Assembly (NCBI GenBank): GCA_002284615.2 | Contig: MU070117.1 | Location: forward strand, 69,583-133,582 | Length of the DNA: 64,000 bases | Origin: Dunaliella salina | Lineage: Eukaryota > Chlorophyta > Chlorophyceae > Chlamydomonadales > Dunaliellaceae | Direction: 5' to 3' | Shown here: positions 33,800 through 43,785 of the stretch, one piece after another | Position numbering within the stretch: position 1 is the stretch's first letter | How the letters are laid out: each line of letters opens with the position of its first letter | Position numbers and translations under genes: made by a program | Notes under the pieces: generated by a model | Told to the model about the DNA's origin: nothing | Seen by the model: the letters and a program-made list of their open reading frames with translations, nothing else | Database searches by the model: none

Positions 33800-34475
33800 G
33801 TTAAGCCACTGCTTGAAAAATGGAAAGGCGTGTTTTCTAAACCTGAAGGGGTGCCTCCTCCTCGCGGCATTAAACATGAGATCCCTATGCATCCTGACTT
33901 CCGCCCAGTTGCTCGCTCTGCGTATCGCATGTCTGCTCTTGAGCTGCAAGAAGTGCAAAAACAGTTAACTGAGCTTGTGGATTTGGGGTTTGTACGTCCG
34001 TCATCTTCTGCATTTGCATCCCCTGTTCTCATGTGAAAAAGACTGATGGCTCATGGCCATGTGCGTAGATTATCGCGGCGTCAACGCAGCTACCAAAAAT
34101 TGATGAGCTGTTTGAGCAACTTGCAGGGGCAAAATGCTTTTCTAAGCTGGATCTCCATTCAGGCTACTGGCAGATTGAGGTGGACGAGGCTGACAGACAC
34201 AATACTGCCTTTATTACACGGTATGGCCTGTTTGGCCTGTCAGGAGCACCCTCTACCTTTCAGCGCGTCATGCATGATGTATTCCGTGACCTGCTAGATA
34301 AGGGCGTGGTCGTGTACTTGGACGATGTTTTGGTCTATGCCCCTGATGAAGCCACCCATTTGCGCCTCCTTGATACTGTGTTGCAAAGGTTGCATGAGCA
34401 CAAATATTATGCAAAAGCTGCAAAGTGCAATTTCCTCAAAGAAGAAATAGAGTTTTTAGGCCTGAAACCGTGCTC
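33800..34475 (+). pseudogene. pol: Ty3/gypsy reverse transcriptase
   Basis: N-terminal segment KHEIPMHPDFRPVARSAYRM (frame ending at 34036), a frame change, then FSKLDLHSGYWQIEVDEADR and the catalytic VYLDDVLVYA near 34315. A few residues around the VDYRG region are missing. The domain ends at EEIEFLG, after which foreign sequence starts. Confidence 0.85.
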
Positions 34476-34990
34476 CTTTCCACTAGCTCCCAACCGCCAC
34501 TCATAGTATGGCAAGGAGGAATCATCCTTACTTCAGCTACAATGCACAAACACAACGCAGGCACACTTGGCACCACCAGTGTCTTGTCCACCTTGAGGTA
34601 TCCTTGCTCGGGAACGTGGCAGCCGCTCCCCATCAATTCCGCTGAATGGACATGTCTTATACCATTCCTTGACGATTCACCTGCAAGAACGAAGTGCTGA
34701 GTGTGCCGCACCTCCCTGCTGAGCACCACAATACCAGCCTCTGAGTGGTCCTCTATGGCAGCCAGCTGTGCAATGCAGCCTCGCCGCTGATGCGCATCCA
34801 CACAGGGGGCCAAGGGGCGGTCACCAATAAAGTACTCCCAGCGCGGCACCTCTTTCTGGTTTAACAACAATCAAATCCTTGGGGATGGCCCTGCTTTCCT
34901 CCTCAGCAGTAAAGGCAGCAAAGAATGGAAAAATGATCTTGGAGTCCTCAGCCCTATGATAGCATATGATCCAATAGTCCTCTCGCGGAC
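34476..34990 (-). other. Insertion inside pol with an antisense coding-like fragment
   Basis: The ~515 bp between RT and the connection domain do not belong to the retroelement. On the minus strand two adjoining frames give a protein-like sequence (FFAAFTAEEESRAIP, then WEYFIGDRPLAPCVDA and VVLSREVRHTQHFVL). I do not recognise it. Confidence 0.45.
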
Positions 34991-35002
34991 AAAGTTGAAG
35001 CT

Positions 35003-36862
35003 GTGCGCAAGTGGCCCGGACCCTCCAACAAGCAAGAGGTGCGGTCATTCTTGGGGCTATGCAGCTATTACAGAAGATATATCCACCGCTTTGCAACCAT
35101 TGCTGCGCCACTGCATGATCTGACACACCTGCTGGCCACATTTGATTGGAAACCTGTGCATAAAAAGGCCTTCAACACACTGAAAGAGCTCTGCCCCATT
35201 GCTACGTTTACCTGATGCTACAAGGCCATTTGTCATACACACTGATGCCAGTGGCGTTGGCATAGGCGCTGTGCTGTCTCAAGAGCATGAAGGCCTGTTG
35301 CATCCAGTGGAGTATTTCAGCAGGAAGTTGGTGCACTCAGAGAAGAAGTATGACTCGCGTGACCAAGAACTGATGGCTGTGAAGGTGGCCTGTGCACATT
35401 GGGAGCATTTACTGCATGGCAAGCATACAAAAATATTTTCCGATCATGAAAACCTTAGCAGATTTATGCAAAGCAAGGATTTGAAGCGCAGAGATGCGCG
35501 TTGGCTGGACCAACTGCAAGCACTAGACATTGATATCATCCATACTGAGGGCAAGCAAAATGGTGCTGCAGATGCATTGTCTAGGCGACCAGACTATGCG
35601 GCCTTGAACACTATCCATATTGCATCCCCTAACAGCCAACTCCTGTCCCTTATTCGTGAGCACACACAGCAAAGGCTTGACACAGATGAGGGGTTTGCTC
35701 GTTTGCTGAGAGATGAACGGTATGTGATGGATGAGGGGATCCTCCAGCAAGTCAAAGGTAACCGGCAGAGAATTGTTTTGCCCACTGAGCAATTGCAACA
35801 ATTTGTCTTGAGGGAGTACCATGTAAACTGTGGCCATGGTGGCTTTAACAAAACACTTGCTGCTGTGTCTTCACACTACATATGGAAAAGCATCGCTGCC
35901 GATGTAAAATGGCATGTACGTGCTTGCCATGTGTGCGCAACCCAGAAGCCTCAAGGTCTGTTGAAACCCTTGCCCCCACCTTCTGCCAAGATGCAACACG
36001 TGACCATGGATTTCATCACAGACCTGCCTCGCTCGCACCATTATGATGCCATCCTGACTATCACTGATATGTTCACCAAGTATGTTTTCCTTGTACCATG
36101 TCGCAAAGATGACTCTGCATCCCAAGTAGCCCGCAGAGCTTTGTACTGGCCTTTTGGTGTGTTTGGCTTGCCTAAGGCCATCATCAGTGATAGAGATGTG
36201 AAGTTCACCAGCAAATGTTGGCGAGCATTGTTCAAAGCTCTGGGCACATAATTGCGCTTTAGCACTGCCTATCACCCGCAGACGGACGGACAGTCCAAGC
36301 GCACAAACCAAACTGTGGAAACCACCTTGCGTTGTTTGCTGGCAGAGAAGGGGTTTGCTTGGCACAAGCATTTGAGCACAGCACAAGCACAAATCAACAA
36401 TTCCATTTGTGCTGCAACTGGTCATACCCCTGCCATGCTCATGTTTGGGTTCCAACCTCGCACACCCATTGAGCTTGCCATAGATCCTGCCATGGTGGAT
36501 GAGCCTGATGCTAATATGTTGCAGCACATGCATGCACAGGCGCAGACAGTGCAAGACAGGCTGCAGTACAGCAAGGACCTGATGAAAGAGCAAGCAGACA
36601 AAAAGCGGCGCGCAGCAAGCTTCTCTGAGGCCTCAACACGCGCCACATCAGAATGGGAGGCAGTAAGAAACTGAAGCCTCGCTTTATTGGACCGTTCAAG
36701 GTGCTGGAAGTTCTGCCTTCAGGGAATGCTTGTAGATTGGAGCTGCCTGAAGCTTATGAGAAGCTCCATGATGTGCTCAATGTCGCGCTGCTGAAAAGAG
36801 TCCCTGTTGATTATGCTGCTCAGCCTGCTTATGACCCTGAGTTTATGGCGGAGGAGGAATAA
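35003..36862 (+). pseudogene. pol: Ty3/gypsy RNase H, integrase and GPF module
   Basis: RNase H begins FVIHTDASGVGIGAVLSQ. The integrase has an HHCC zinc domain (ACHVCATQK), then the catalytic core with Asp in MDFITDL and Asp in IISDRDVKF. An in-frame TAA at 36249-36251 separates the core from FSTAYHPQTDGQSKRTNQ. In that motif the residue expected to be the catalytic Glu (GQSER) is Lys, so the integrase would be inactive even with readthrough. A further frame change near 36660 leads to KLKPRFIGPFKVLEVL, the GPF-type module that ends many Ty3 integrases. Confidence 0.85.
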
Positions 36863-37031
36863 ACGTGCGGTGTGCGAGCTGTGGTCACTTAGGCTCACCA
36901 CTTCCGTGTAAGTGGTGTAGGTGTGTGGCATACTTGCATCGTTTTGTGGGCCGCGTATGGGGACTGCGCCCCGGGCAACCCAAAAAATGTGACTCCCATG
37001 GGGTGAGCTTCCTCAAGAAGTGAGGGGAAAC

Positions 37032-37489
37032 TGTTGGTTTGGGGAGGCGCGGCTAGAGCACAGCTCAGTTGGCAGTTATGTGTGCATCTGCATGTGACCA
37101 CAGCTCAGACAGTTGGCAGTGCTTTCCCTCCAGCCATAGGTGATGGACACCCTCAGGAGTCCAAGGTGATGAACACCTCTGAGAGCATATCTTAATCGGT
37201 GTAGAACACCCACAAGTGGTGATGGACGCCACTTCAAACATTGATTGCTTAATTTATTCTCAGGCGCCTATTAATTATGAAAACAACATTAATTTTGGCC
37301 ATCTTGTGTGCACATACTTAATTGCTTTATTCCTCTTTATTTATCTACTTAATCTGTCACTAAAAACTGTGAGGACACAGTTAACAGAGGCTGTTATAAA
37401 GTGGAAATGGACAAAGAACAATTTGTGTGAGTTTGTGAGCTGTGAACTTTGACTATTCTCTGATTTCTGCCCCTTTTAATTTTGTAACA
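37032..37489 (+). repeat. 3' long terminal repeat of the Ty3/gypsy element
   Basis: The 458-bp segment begins TGTTGG and ends GTAACA, preceded by the purine tract. The TGTT/AACA termini are the usual LTR signature. No partner LTR was found upstream. Confidence 0.6.
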
Positions 37490-37496
37490 TCTGTCA

Positions 37497-38124
37497 CTGA
37501 TGGAATAGCCACGTAACAGGAGCGCTCACAGCTATCATCCTATAGTTATAGGGAGATATAACCGGGCCCTTTTTATGAATAGGAGTAAGTTTGGCTTCCT
37601 TCCAGGCATTAGGTACATGGGATACCGTAAAAGTAAATGAAAGAAGGAAGTAATAAGAGGTGCCAATACATGGATATTTTCCGTCCCTCTACCTTGTTGC
37701 CTTGGTACACATTTGTATGCATTCTTGATAAAGGCAGGGGAAATGATATCAAAGCCTGGTGAGGAATTGGTCTCCATTGAAGAAATGTGTTTACAGACCA
37801 GTTTGAAAAGTTCAGCCTCAGTGGGGATACTATAGGCTGGAGGCAGCTCTTGTTGTTGGCCATCATGTCCAAGGTAAGGTCAGTAGCATCAAAGTCACGA
37901 AAGGGCTTTTCTGACTCAGGAGCTATGGTTGCATTGGACTGTAATACTTCTCTGTCGTCTTCATCTTCATTATGTACAGAGGGNGTGTGACAAAAAACAG
38001 AATGAAGGTGTGAATACCAGGCATTCTCGGACACAGGAGTAATATGTTTCTTAGCAGGCTTTTTAAGCATCTGGTGAATCGTTGTCAAACAGCTGTGTGT
38101 GTAGAAAAATGCGGCGCTTCTCAA
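37497..38124 (-). pseudogene. LINE reverse-transcriptase N-terminal fragment
   Basis: On the minus strand SSPGFDIISPAFIKNAYKCV, then KPNLLLFIKRA and (in another frame) the HKKG/NYR region near 37510. It is homologous to 28025-28300 but a different copy. It directly abuts the Ty3 LTR, so the Ty3 element may have inserted beside or into it. One N is present at 37984. Confidence 0.7.
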
Positions 38125-38524
38125 TTAAAAAACGCATCTTGCACCGCTTGAGCTGGTACTTAGAGCATAACCACAGGGCTTGGAGGGCAGCAATGCCATA
38201 CGGAGGTGTATACCTCTGAGCAGGGTATTCTGTGGTACTTTTAGGTGTACCACGTAAAGGGTAAAGAGCAATGCTAGGTTGGCAGGTGAGCCGTCCAGCT
38301 TGCCCGAATCTTGTTCAACTAGAAGTATGCAGGCAATAATAACAACAAGGGACGCATTCTAGGGCAGAAATTGGCAGTCTGCGAGAAGTTTCTGACGGTG
38401 AGCGCGTGACCTCACCTCAATTGTTGCAGCTTTGCATCCATTGCCGCTGCTCCTCCTGCTCTCCCTGCTGCTGCCGCTGCTGCTGCATCTTTGCCACCTG
38501 CACATTCATGGCCTACCTGTGCTG
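38125..38524. other. No gene
   Basis: Leu-coding CTG/CTC-rich stretch (38440-38530) and nothing else. Confidence 0.3.
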
Positions 38525-38760
38525 CTACTCCTCCTGCCTTGGATATATATAGTCAATGAGAAGTTTCAACTCGGAGCTTATGGGCGTGCAATCGGAAGCA
38601 AGCCTCTGCATATGCCTACCCAAATCAAAATGCAGATACCTAGGAGTATGGAGAGGTTTACCAAAAGCGGAATTATGCCGGTAAGATTGAAGACAGGGAA
38701 GATTCAAAACCCTCCATCCGTGCTGCAAGTAGAAAGTTGACTGGCTGGCTTTGATGCTTT
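38525..38760 (-). pseudogene. LINE C-terminal fragment (GKPLHTPRYLH type)
   Basis: The minus strand gives SAFGKPLHTPRYLHFDLG, near-identical to FGKPLHTPRYLHLD at 51219-51430. The motif corresponds to the TYHHWCGMPLN region of the LINE at 26320. Confidence 0.6.
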
Positions 38761-38971
38761 CAGGCCCTGAAAAAGCTTTGTATGAAGAAGCAATTGACAA
38801 TACTCAAAAGTACAGACGCAAATATGTGGTATTAAATCAAATTACACCAACAAATTGTCTACGCAATAGACAGGTATAGTCTCTTCTGATTCGTCTACAG
38901 TGTTCGAAAATAGCACTTGCATCATTCTCACTTGCAGCTCCCTTCGCACAACAACCGTACGGCAGAAAGAA

Positions 38972-39887
38972 ATGGCAAGGTGAGTGGCATTCCGTTACGT
39001 TTATTGCCTTTTCGTGCCCGCAAACACCTCACCTTTTTTTTCGCAGGGTCACAAGAATTGGAGATTTGCCAGATGAATTGTGCGGATTGATTTTTGACAA
39101 AATGGAAACCCGAACAGATATTGGAGCTTTTCGAGCTGTTGAAACACGATTGAATAGTTGCTACCTTTCAAGGGCTACAAGCATGACGTTGAATTGCGAA
39201 GATCTTACTTCGGAAGTATTAAATGGTTTTCTCAATCTGCTTTGGAAAGTTGAACGAAATGGAGGACGAGTGACAGAATTGGTGTTTCGTAATGGATTGA
39301 GGGGCGAAACCAATTACCTAGATATAGACTTTACTCTTGTTGGCTCATTACGTCACATAGAATGTCTCAAACTAGAATCCTTACGGCTGCTTGCTTCAAG
39401 TTTCGGTGGCATTAGTGTTTTCATGCCCAACCTGAAAGCCATGCATCTGTTTAAAGTTGAAAGCTCAACGCTCAACATGTTGCCACGATTGTTTTCCAAT
39501 ATACAAGAGTTACATTTGGATTCTGTGCAGATAACAGACTTGACGTCATGGCTAAACTCTTTTCTTTGTTTGAAAGTGCTGCACATCAGACCGTCTTATG
39601 AGGAATTTCCGTTGCGATATGAGACTGTGAGAGATGTGATGAACACGTTAAATATCACAGCCGTTTATTTGGAGGGAGCATTAGCTTTGGAAAATGGTAT
39701 AGAGGCGTTGATTGAGGTTGTTCCAAAAGAAAAGTTCTTATTTGTGGAGAACTTGGTAATGATTTATGAAACTTATCCAGTGCCTGAGAATATAACCATA
39801 GGAGATGTTCATGTGGTTTCAAACAAGTCTTTATTTGACTTACGCCTAAATCTCCCCCAATATTGCTGTACTCTTTTTCTGAGTTAA
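38972..39887 (+). CDS. F-box / leucine-rich-repeat protein 2 (two exons)
   Basis: Exon 1 is 38972-38979 (ATG GCA AG), the intron is 38980-39046 (GTGAGT...TTTCGCAG, 67 nt) and exon 2 is 39047-39887; the product is 282 aa. It is paralogous along its length to the gene at 29736: the same F-box (IGDLPDELCGLIFDKME) and the same LRR-like segments (LKAMHLFKVE, IQELHLDSVQIT, LKVLHIRPSYEEF). It is longer at the C-terminus (SLFDLRLNLPQYCCTLFLS) because the first copy stops earlier. Both frames are intact, suggesting functional genes or recent duplicates. Confidence 0.75.
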
Positions 39888-39939
39888 GCATCAAGATGCT
39901 TTATCTAAAAATCAGGTGATGCTGCGTAAGTGTAGTAAG

Positions 39940-40103
39940 GGGCCGACGCAGTAGTTAACTTCGTTAACTGAAACAAAGGATTTTCTGTTATCTAAACATA
40001 CTTTTAAAGAGGTTTAGACACATTTTTAAGTTGATCTGTTTCCAGATACATTGTTTTCTTAAGCAGTTTTATAAACCGACATTTTAAATCTCCATGGGTC
40101 TAA
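39940..40103 (+). mobile_element. MITE 3' half
   Basis: CAGTAGTTAACTTCGTTAAC through GTTATCTAAACAT to CATTTTAAATCTCCATGGGT. It lacks the micro-element found at this place in the 17459 copy. Confidence 0.65.
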
Positions 40104-40134
40104 ATTGCAAAACAGCATATTTAAAGAAGGTGAA

Positions 40135-40142
40135 AAAATTGA
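40135..40142 (+). promoter_or_regulatory. AAAATTGA, mimivirus-type early promoter motif
   Basis: AAAATTGA ends 36 nt before the ATG of the small ORF at 40179. This octamer is the known early-promoter element of mimiviruses at similar spacing. A single 8-mer in AT-rich DNA is weak evidence. Confidence 0.3.
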
Positions 40143-40178
40143 AAGCCTTTAAAGAGCTCTGAAGTAAAGTGTTTAAAG

Positions 40179-40412
40179 ATGCAAGAGTCTTCAAACGTGA
40201 TGAAGATTCGTCAATTTTCCAAGAAGAGACATAATGAGCTTAAAGAGTTGGCTTCTCATTACATTGACGCATCCAAATTAGAAGAGTTTATGGAGCAAGT
40301 GAGAGAAATAATGCATTTTGATTTGAATACAACTTATTACACACAAAGCCAACTAGAGAGAACAAGAAGATACAGGGAAAAGAAGAAGAGTGGGAAAAAT
40401 GAAAACACTTAA
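40179..40412 (+). CDS. Small basic protein, unknown
   Basis: An intact 77-aa AT-rich ORF: an acidic/helical middle (KLEEFMEQVREIMHF) and a very basic C-terminus (RTRRYREKKKSGKN). It could be nucleic-acid binding. No family is recognised. It has a possible viral early promoter motif just upstream. Confidence 0.4.
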   Translation: MQESSNVMKIRQFSKKRHNELKELASHYIDASKLEEFMEQVREIMHFDLNTTYYTQSQLERTRRYREKKKSGKNENT

Positions 40413-40649
40413 AGAGATGTGTGTGTGTGTACATATAGTATACATACAACAGTCACGTATGAGAAAAAACAAAAGTTTGTGAAACGTTGGAAAACATCAG
40501 TGTACAAAACATTGCTTACTTTTGATCATGCGAAGACATATGGTCCCATAGGGATTTGTGCAGCTCATGTTTGCAAGGCCTCCTTTGGCTTAACCATACC
40601 ATCAGCTTTGGAAGCTTCTCAAATGTATCGTCCATTTCTTCTAACTCTC
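40413..40649. other. No gene
   Basis: Short open frames only. This is the intergenic space between a plus-strand small ORF and the minus-strand methyltransferase relic. Confidence 0.3.
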
Positions 40650-41622
40650 TCAACAATCTCCAATTAAATCAAAAAATTTGGCCTTCAAACTTCTTGTATC
40701 TTTGAGTCTACTAAATTCTTTCATCTCATTTGATAAAGTTTTTTCATATGCATCTGTCATCACACTCTCAAATGAACCCGTACTATGCTTAATTCCTAAT
40801 TCAAGTTGTTCGCTATTATTCAATAAATGAATACCAAATGTTGAAAACAATCTTGTTATCTCACGAAAGTCAACAAGGAATTCCTTATTCCATTGATTGA
40901 TACTTTCCACATACACATTCATCTCTTTTCCATAATTGTTCTCATGCGTACAACTTTTAAATAGCCCATAAAGGTTCGCCTTGCTGTTTTCGCACAATTG
41001 TATTGTTTTTCTTTAGCAAGTCATCAACGAGTTCACCATCAAAACATGATTCAATAAAATATCCACCTTCTTCAAGATTATTGCTAACATTTTTTGCAAA
41101 TTGCTGGGCAGTCTCCTTATTACCCATAAAATAATGCAATGCAAACTGACAACTAACTACTCCAAACTTGTTTTTAGCTAGTCCGTAAAATGTTTGAAAG
41201 TTGGGATTTTCCATCTTTCCCCACAATGTTTGCATCAACAAATGATGCTCATTTGTATACTTGAGCTTTCAGGTTTCATTTGTGTCTTTGCTTGCATCAA
41301 ATGTAACTCCAATATACTTTTTGCCTTTTACATTAGAATGCTTGATCAAAAGTCTCTCATACGCACCATCAATTGGATTTTCTAAATTATCTTTAAACTT
41401 GTCAACTCCAATCACAACATCAAATCCTACTTCAAGCCAACGATTTAACTCTCCAAACTTTCCACAACCAATATCAAATAAGGTTTTTTTCTTTTTTCCT
41501 ACCATTGCTAAAAGGTTAAATGTTTTACTTCTCGGTGGAAGTTCATCATTTGTAAAGTAAGAAACTTTCTTTTTTCGATTGAAATATATATTTGATGTAT
41601 TTTCCGTACTCGCCTGCTGCAC
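40650..41622 (-). pseudogene. mRNA cap guanine-N7 methyltransferase domain of a giant-virus capping enzyme, broken
   Basis: On the minus strand: LFDIGCGKFGELNRWLE (SAM-binding motif I) and the DGAYERLL segment, then an in-frame TGA at about 41271, then FGVVSCQFALHYFMGN and GGYFIESCFDGELV, a frame change near 40975, then NVYVESINQWNKEFLVDF. The order and wording match the cap N7-methyltransferase domain at the C-terminus of NCLDV capping enzymes, which methylates the GpppN cap of viral mRNA using SAM. The triphosphatase and guanylyltransferase parts are absent and the C-terminal end is degraded. This is a core viral gene, so it is good evidence for a giant-virus source. Confidence 0.75.
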
Positions 41623-41805
41623 GAGTTATTTATTACTCGTTCCTCATGTTACTCAAAAGTGTTCAATTGAGCATGTTATTTTGTTAGTCACTTCAAAAAA
41701 ATCTTTTTTTTATGACGTGAATGTAAAGGATTTACAAGCTACAATGCTAAAATATCAAGCATTGAAAGGCTTTGCGACAATGTTTTTGAGTGAACAACTT
41801 TTTAT
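41623..41805. other. AT-rich spacer between viral-type genes
   Basis: No gene seen. Confidence 0.4.
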
Positions 41806-42378
41806 TCACTTAGTTGATTGTAATTCTTCCAAAGTCAACATGTCAATAATCTTTATAATTTCAGCAAGATTGCCATCAAAATACTCTCTGCCAAAATCTT
41901 TGCAATGTACAAATGTCTTTTTGAGCATTTTGATAATTTTACTTTCCATTTTCTTGAAATCGAATACTCTCCAACATCGTATTAATATGCTTTGCTTTGG
42001 GTACGCTGACAACCTATCTTTAATGTTTTCAGTTTGTCCTATTTTGTACACACTTGAGCCATTATTCACAAATTCTCTTTCTTGAATTATGTAGACATAT
42101 CCTCCATTTTTTATTTTTTGGTTCAACTCATCATGTTTAGTTTTTTCTTCCTGAATTGCTTGTCCTTTGTTTGTGTCATTAATGTTGTTCTCATTCATGC
42201 TCCCTCCAATAACATGTCTATTCAAAACTTGTTCTTTAATTTCAGGTGTCAAATGTATATTTGAAATTTTAGGATGGCATTCAAACTTTTTTGAAAGATG
42301 TCTTGATATGTCTCCTTTGTGATGTGTCAAAAAAGCACATCTTGGACAAATATACGGGGTTTGCTTATGCCTTCCCAT
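41806..42378 (-). CDS. CPRC zinc finger fused to a GIY-YIG (T5orf172-like) nuclease domain
   Basis: An intact 190-aa protein. The N-terminal finger has Cys11, Cys14, His27 and Cys34, followed by LTPEIKEQVL, as in the other family members here. From residue 93 it carries a different C-terminal domain: GYVYII (93-98), VYKIGQTENIKDRL (110-123), and a late GREYFDG. This is the GIY-YIG-superfamily layout (two Tyr motifs, an Arg, a late Glu/acidic site) as in T5orf172/MUG113 proteins of phages and giant viruses. It is likely a DNA-binding nuclease or homing-type protein. It lies upstream of, and in the same direction as, the cap methyltransferase relic. Confidence 0.65.
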   Translation of the reverse strand: MGRHKQTPYICPRCAFLTHHKGDISRHLSKKFECHPKISNIHLTPEIKEQVLNRHVIGGSMNENNINDTNKGQAIQEEKTKHDELNQKIKNGGYVYIIQEREFVNNGSSVYKIGQTENIKDRLSAYPKQSILIRCWRVFDFKKMESKIIKMLKKTFVHCKDFGREYFDGNLAEIIKIIDMLTLEELQSTK

Positions 42379-42679
42379 ATTTCAATTAATTTTATTGTAA
42401 TGCTAGTTTTAAGTAATTTACACATGTAAAAATTACGACCCTTTGTAATAATTCTCTATGGAAATCCAAACAATGTAATTGCAGAATAATTTTTTACATG
42501 TGAAAATTTTACAATACTTGCACACACAAATATGTAACAACATTATGAACGATATTGAAACCATCTTGGAATGAAAGATGTTGACAAAATCAATCAATAA
42601 TCATCTTCAATATGAATTGTGCCACTTCACAAAATCATCCTTTGCTATGTCTTGGTAGCTTCGTATCTGTCTCAACATG
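42379..42679. other. AT-rich, no gene
   Basis: Non-coding. Short AT-rich inverted motifs (ACATGTAAAAATT near 42421; ACATGTGAAAATTTT near 42497). Confidence 0.3.
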
Positions 42680-42843
42680 AATAAAAAGTGTCAAATTCGG
42701 AGATCGACAAAATGCATTGTTTTAAAGACAATGACATGATTCTTTCCATTTTTTTAAGCATAAAACATGAAACAAGATTACCACATACTAGCTCTTGACC
42801 ACCAAATGTATCCATACCTTTGAAACAAATTCCACAATTCATG
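42680..42843 (-). pseudogene. RING-like zinc-finger relic
   Basis: The minus strand begins MNCGICFKGMDTFGGQELVC, then SCFMLKK and, after a +1 frame change, WKESCHCL. The spacing of CGIC, VCG, SC and CHC resembles a RING finger (E3 ubiquitin-ligase type) common in giant viruses. The expected His after VCG is Asn and several stops follow. It is a remnant. Confidence 0.35.
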
Positions 42844-43059
42844 TTGTTTGGACTTTTATTACAGATGCTTTTACATCAAATATTTTTTTAATGAATTGTA
42901 AATCAAAACAAATCTTGAAAGCATTTTGTGTCCATTTTGTGTGTCAGCACTTCGGCAAATGAGTATTCAAAAAGGGGGTCATTCTGAAAGTGGTTTGTTT
43001 TGGTCAAGCAGCACACCGCGCAACCTTTTCCCTGCCCTCCGCCTCCGCTGCTGCTGCGC

Positions 43060-43262
43060 GCTTGGCCTCCTCGCGCAGGGGCGCGTCGCGCTGCTCCTGG
43101 AACTTTTCTGCTATCAGTCCAATTTGACAGTTCTAGTGCTCCCTTTGACAGTTCTAGTGCTCCCTTTTGCAGTTCTAGTGCTTCCTTTTGCATCTCTAGT
43201 CCTCCCTCTTGCAGTTATAGTGCTCCCTATTGTAGTTATGGTGCTCCCTTTTGCAGTTTAAG
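43060..43262 (-). repeat. 21-nt tandem repeat encoding a KGALEL(Q/S) heptad
   Basis: On the minus strand the units give QKGALELSKGALELS, a leucine heptad typical of a coiled coil. Downstream in another frame comes EQRDAPLREEAKRAAAAEAE. It may be part of a host coiled-coil exon. No stop-free gene model was found. Confidence 0.4.
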
Positions 43263-43633
43263 TGCTCTGGGACTGGTGGCACTGTCCGCACTGGTGGCAC
43301 TGGGACTGGTACTGGCCCCCACCTCCTTTCCTCAGAGCCCTCTCAGGGCAAAATCAACGGCACGCAAACTCCCTCTCCTCGCAACACACATGAGGGCAGA
43401 GGCGCTCGGCATCACAAAAAAAATTTTCATGGTGTACTTGCACAGAAACGTGAGGATGCAGCGCGCTCACTGGAGGCCATGGATGGTAGTATCCTGCTTT
43501 ATGCTGATGTCCTCAAAGCTGCTTCATTGGTGGGGAAGTAGCATTTCCGCTTCATGAATGTAACACTGCGTGGCTGTCTCATGTATGGTACAGTTGTGGT
43601 GCTGCCCTTGCAGGCGGCCTTGACTAACGCGCC

Positions 43634-43785
43634 GTGGCAGAATTTGTGGGTGCAGCTTCCGAGTTTGTTGAACTACGACGTCAAACACTCAAAGTAGCCA
43701 AGGTGTCACTTGAAGCCGCTCGGCAACGACAAAAGAGATATGCCGATCCAAAAGGCGAGAACCAGTATAAACATAATTACCATTG
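43634..43785 (+). pseudogene. Ty3/gypsy integrase C-terminal fragment
   Basis: RRQTLKVAKVSLEAARQRQK followed by RYADPKGE is the helical segment after the integrase core (compare HAQAQTVQDRLQY at ~36540). It ends abruptly where the beta-propeller fragment starts. Confidence 0.55.

Larger units (their letters stand above)
31620..37489 (+). mobile_element. Ty3/gypsy LTR retrotransposon, decayed
   Basis: The order is Gag with zinc knuckle, a DNA-methyltransferase-like domain, reverse transcriptase, RNase H, integrase, a GPF-type module, a polypurine tract (GAAGTGAGGGGAAAC, 37016-37030) and a 3' LTR at 37032-37489. RT before integrase defines Ty3/gypsy. Frames change at several points and an in-frame TAA lies at 36249-36251. 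No 5' LTR matching the 3' LTR was found, so the left end is truncated or replaced; the left boundary given is approximate. No aspartic-protease motif was seen. Confidence 0.85.

Noticed and set aside
33307..34032. 241-codon minus frame
   Set aside because: Antisense of the methyltransferase-like/RT region, where the plus strand has clear motifs.
35871..36593. 240-codon minus frame
   Set aside because: Antisense of integrase, which has recognisable motifs on the plus strand.
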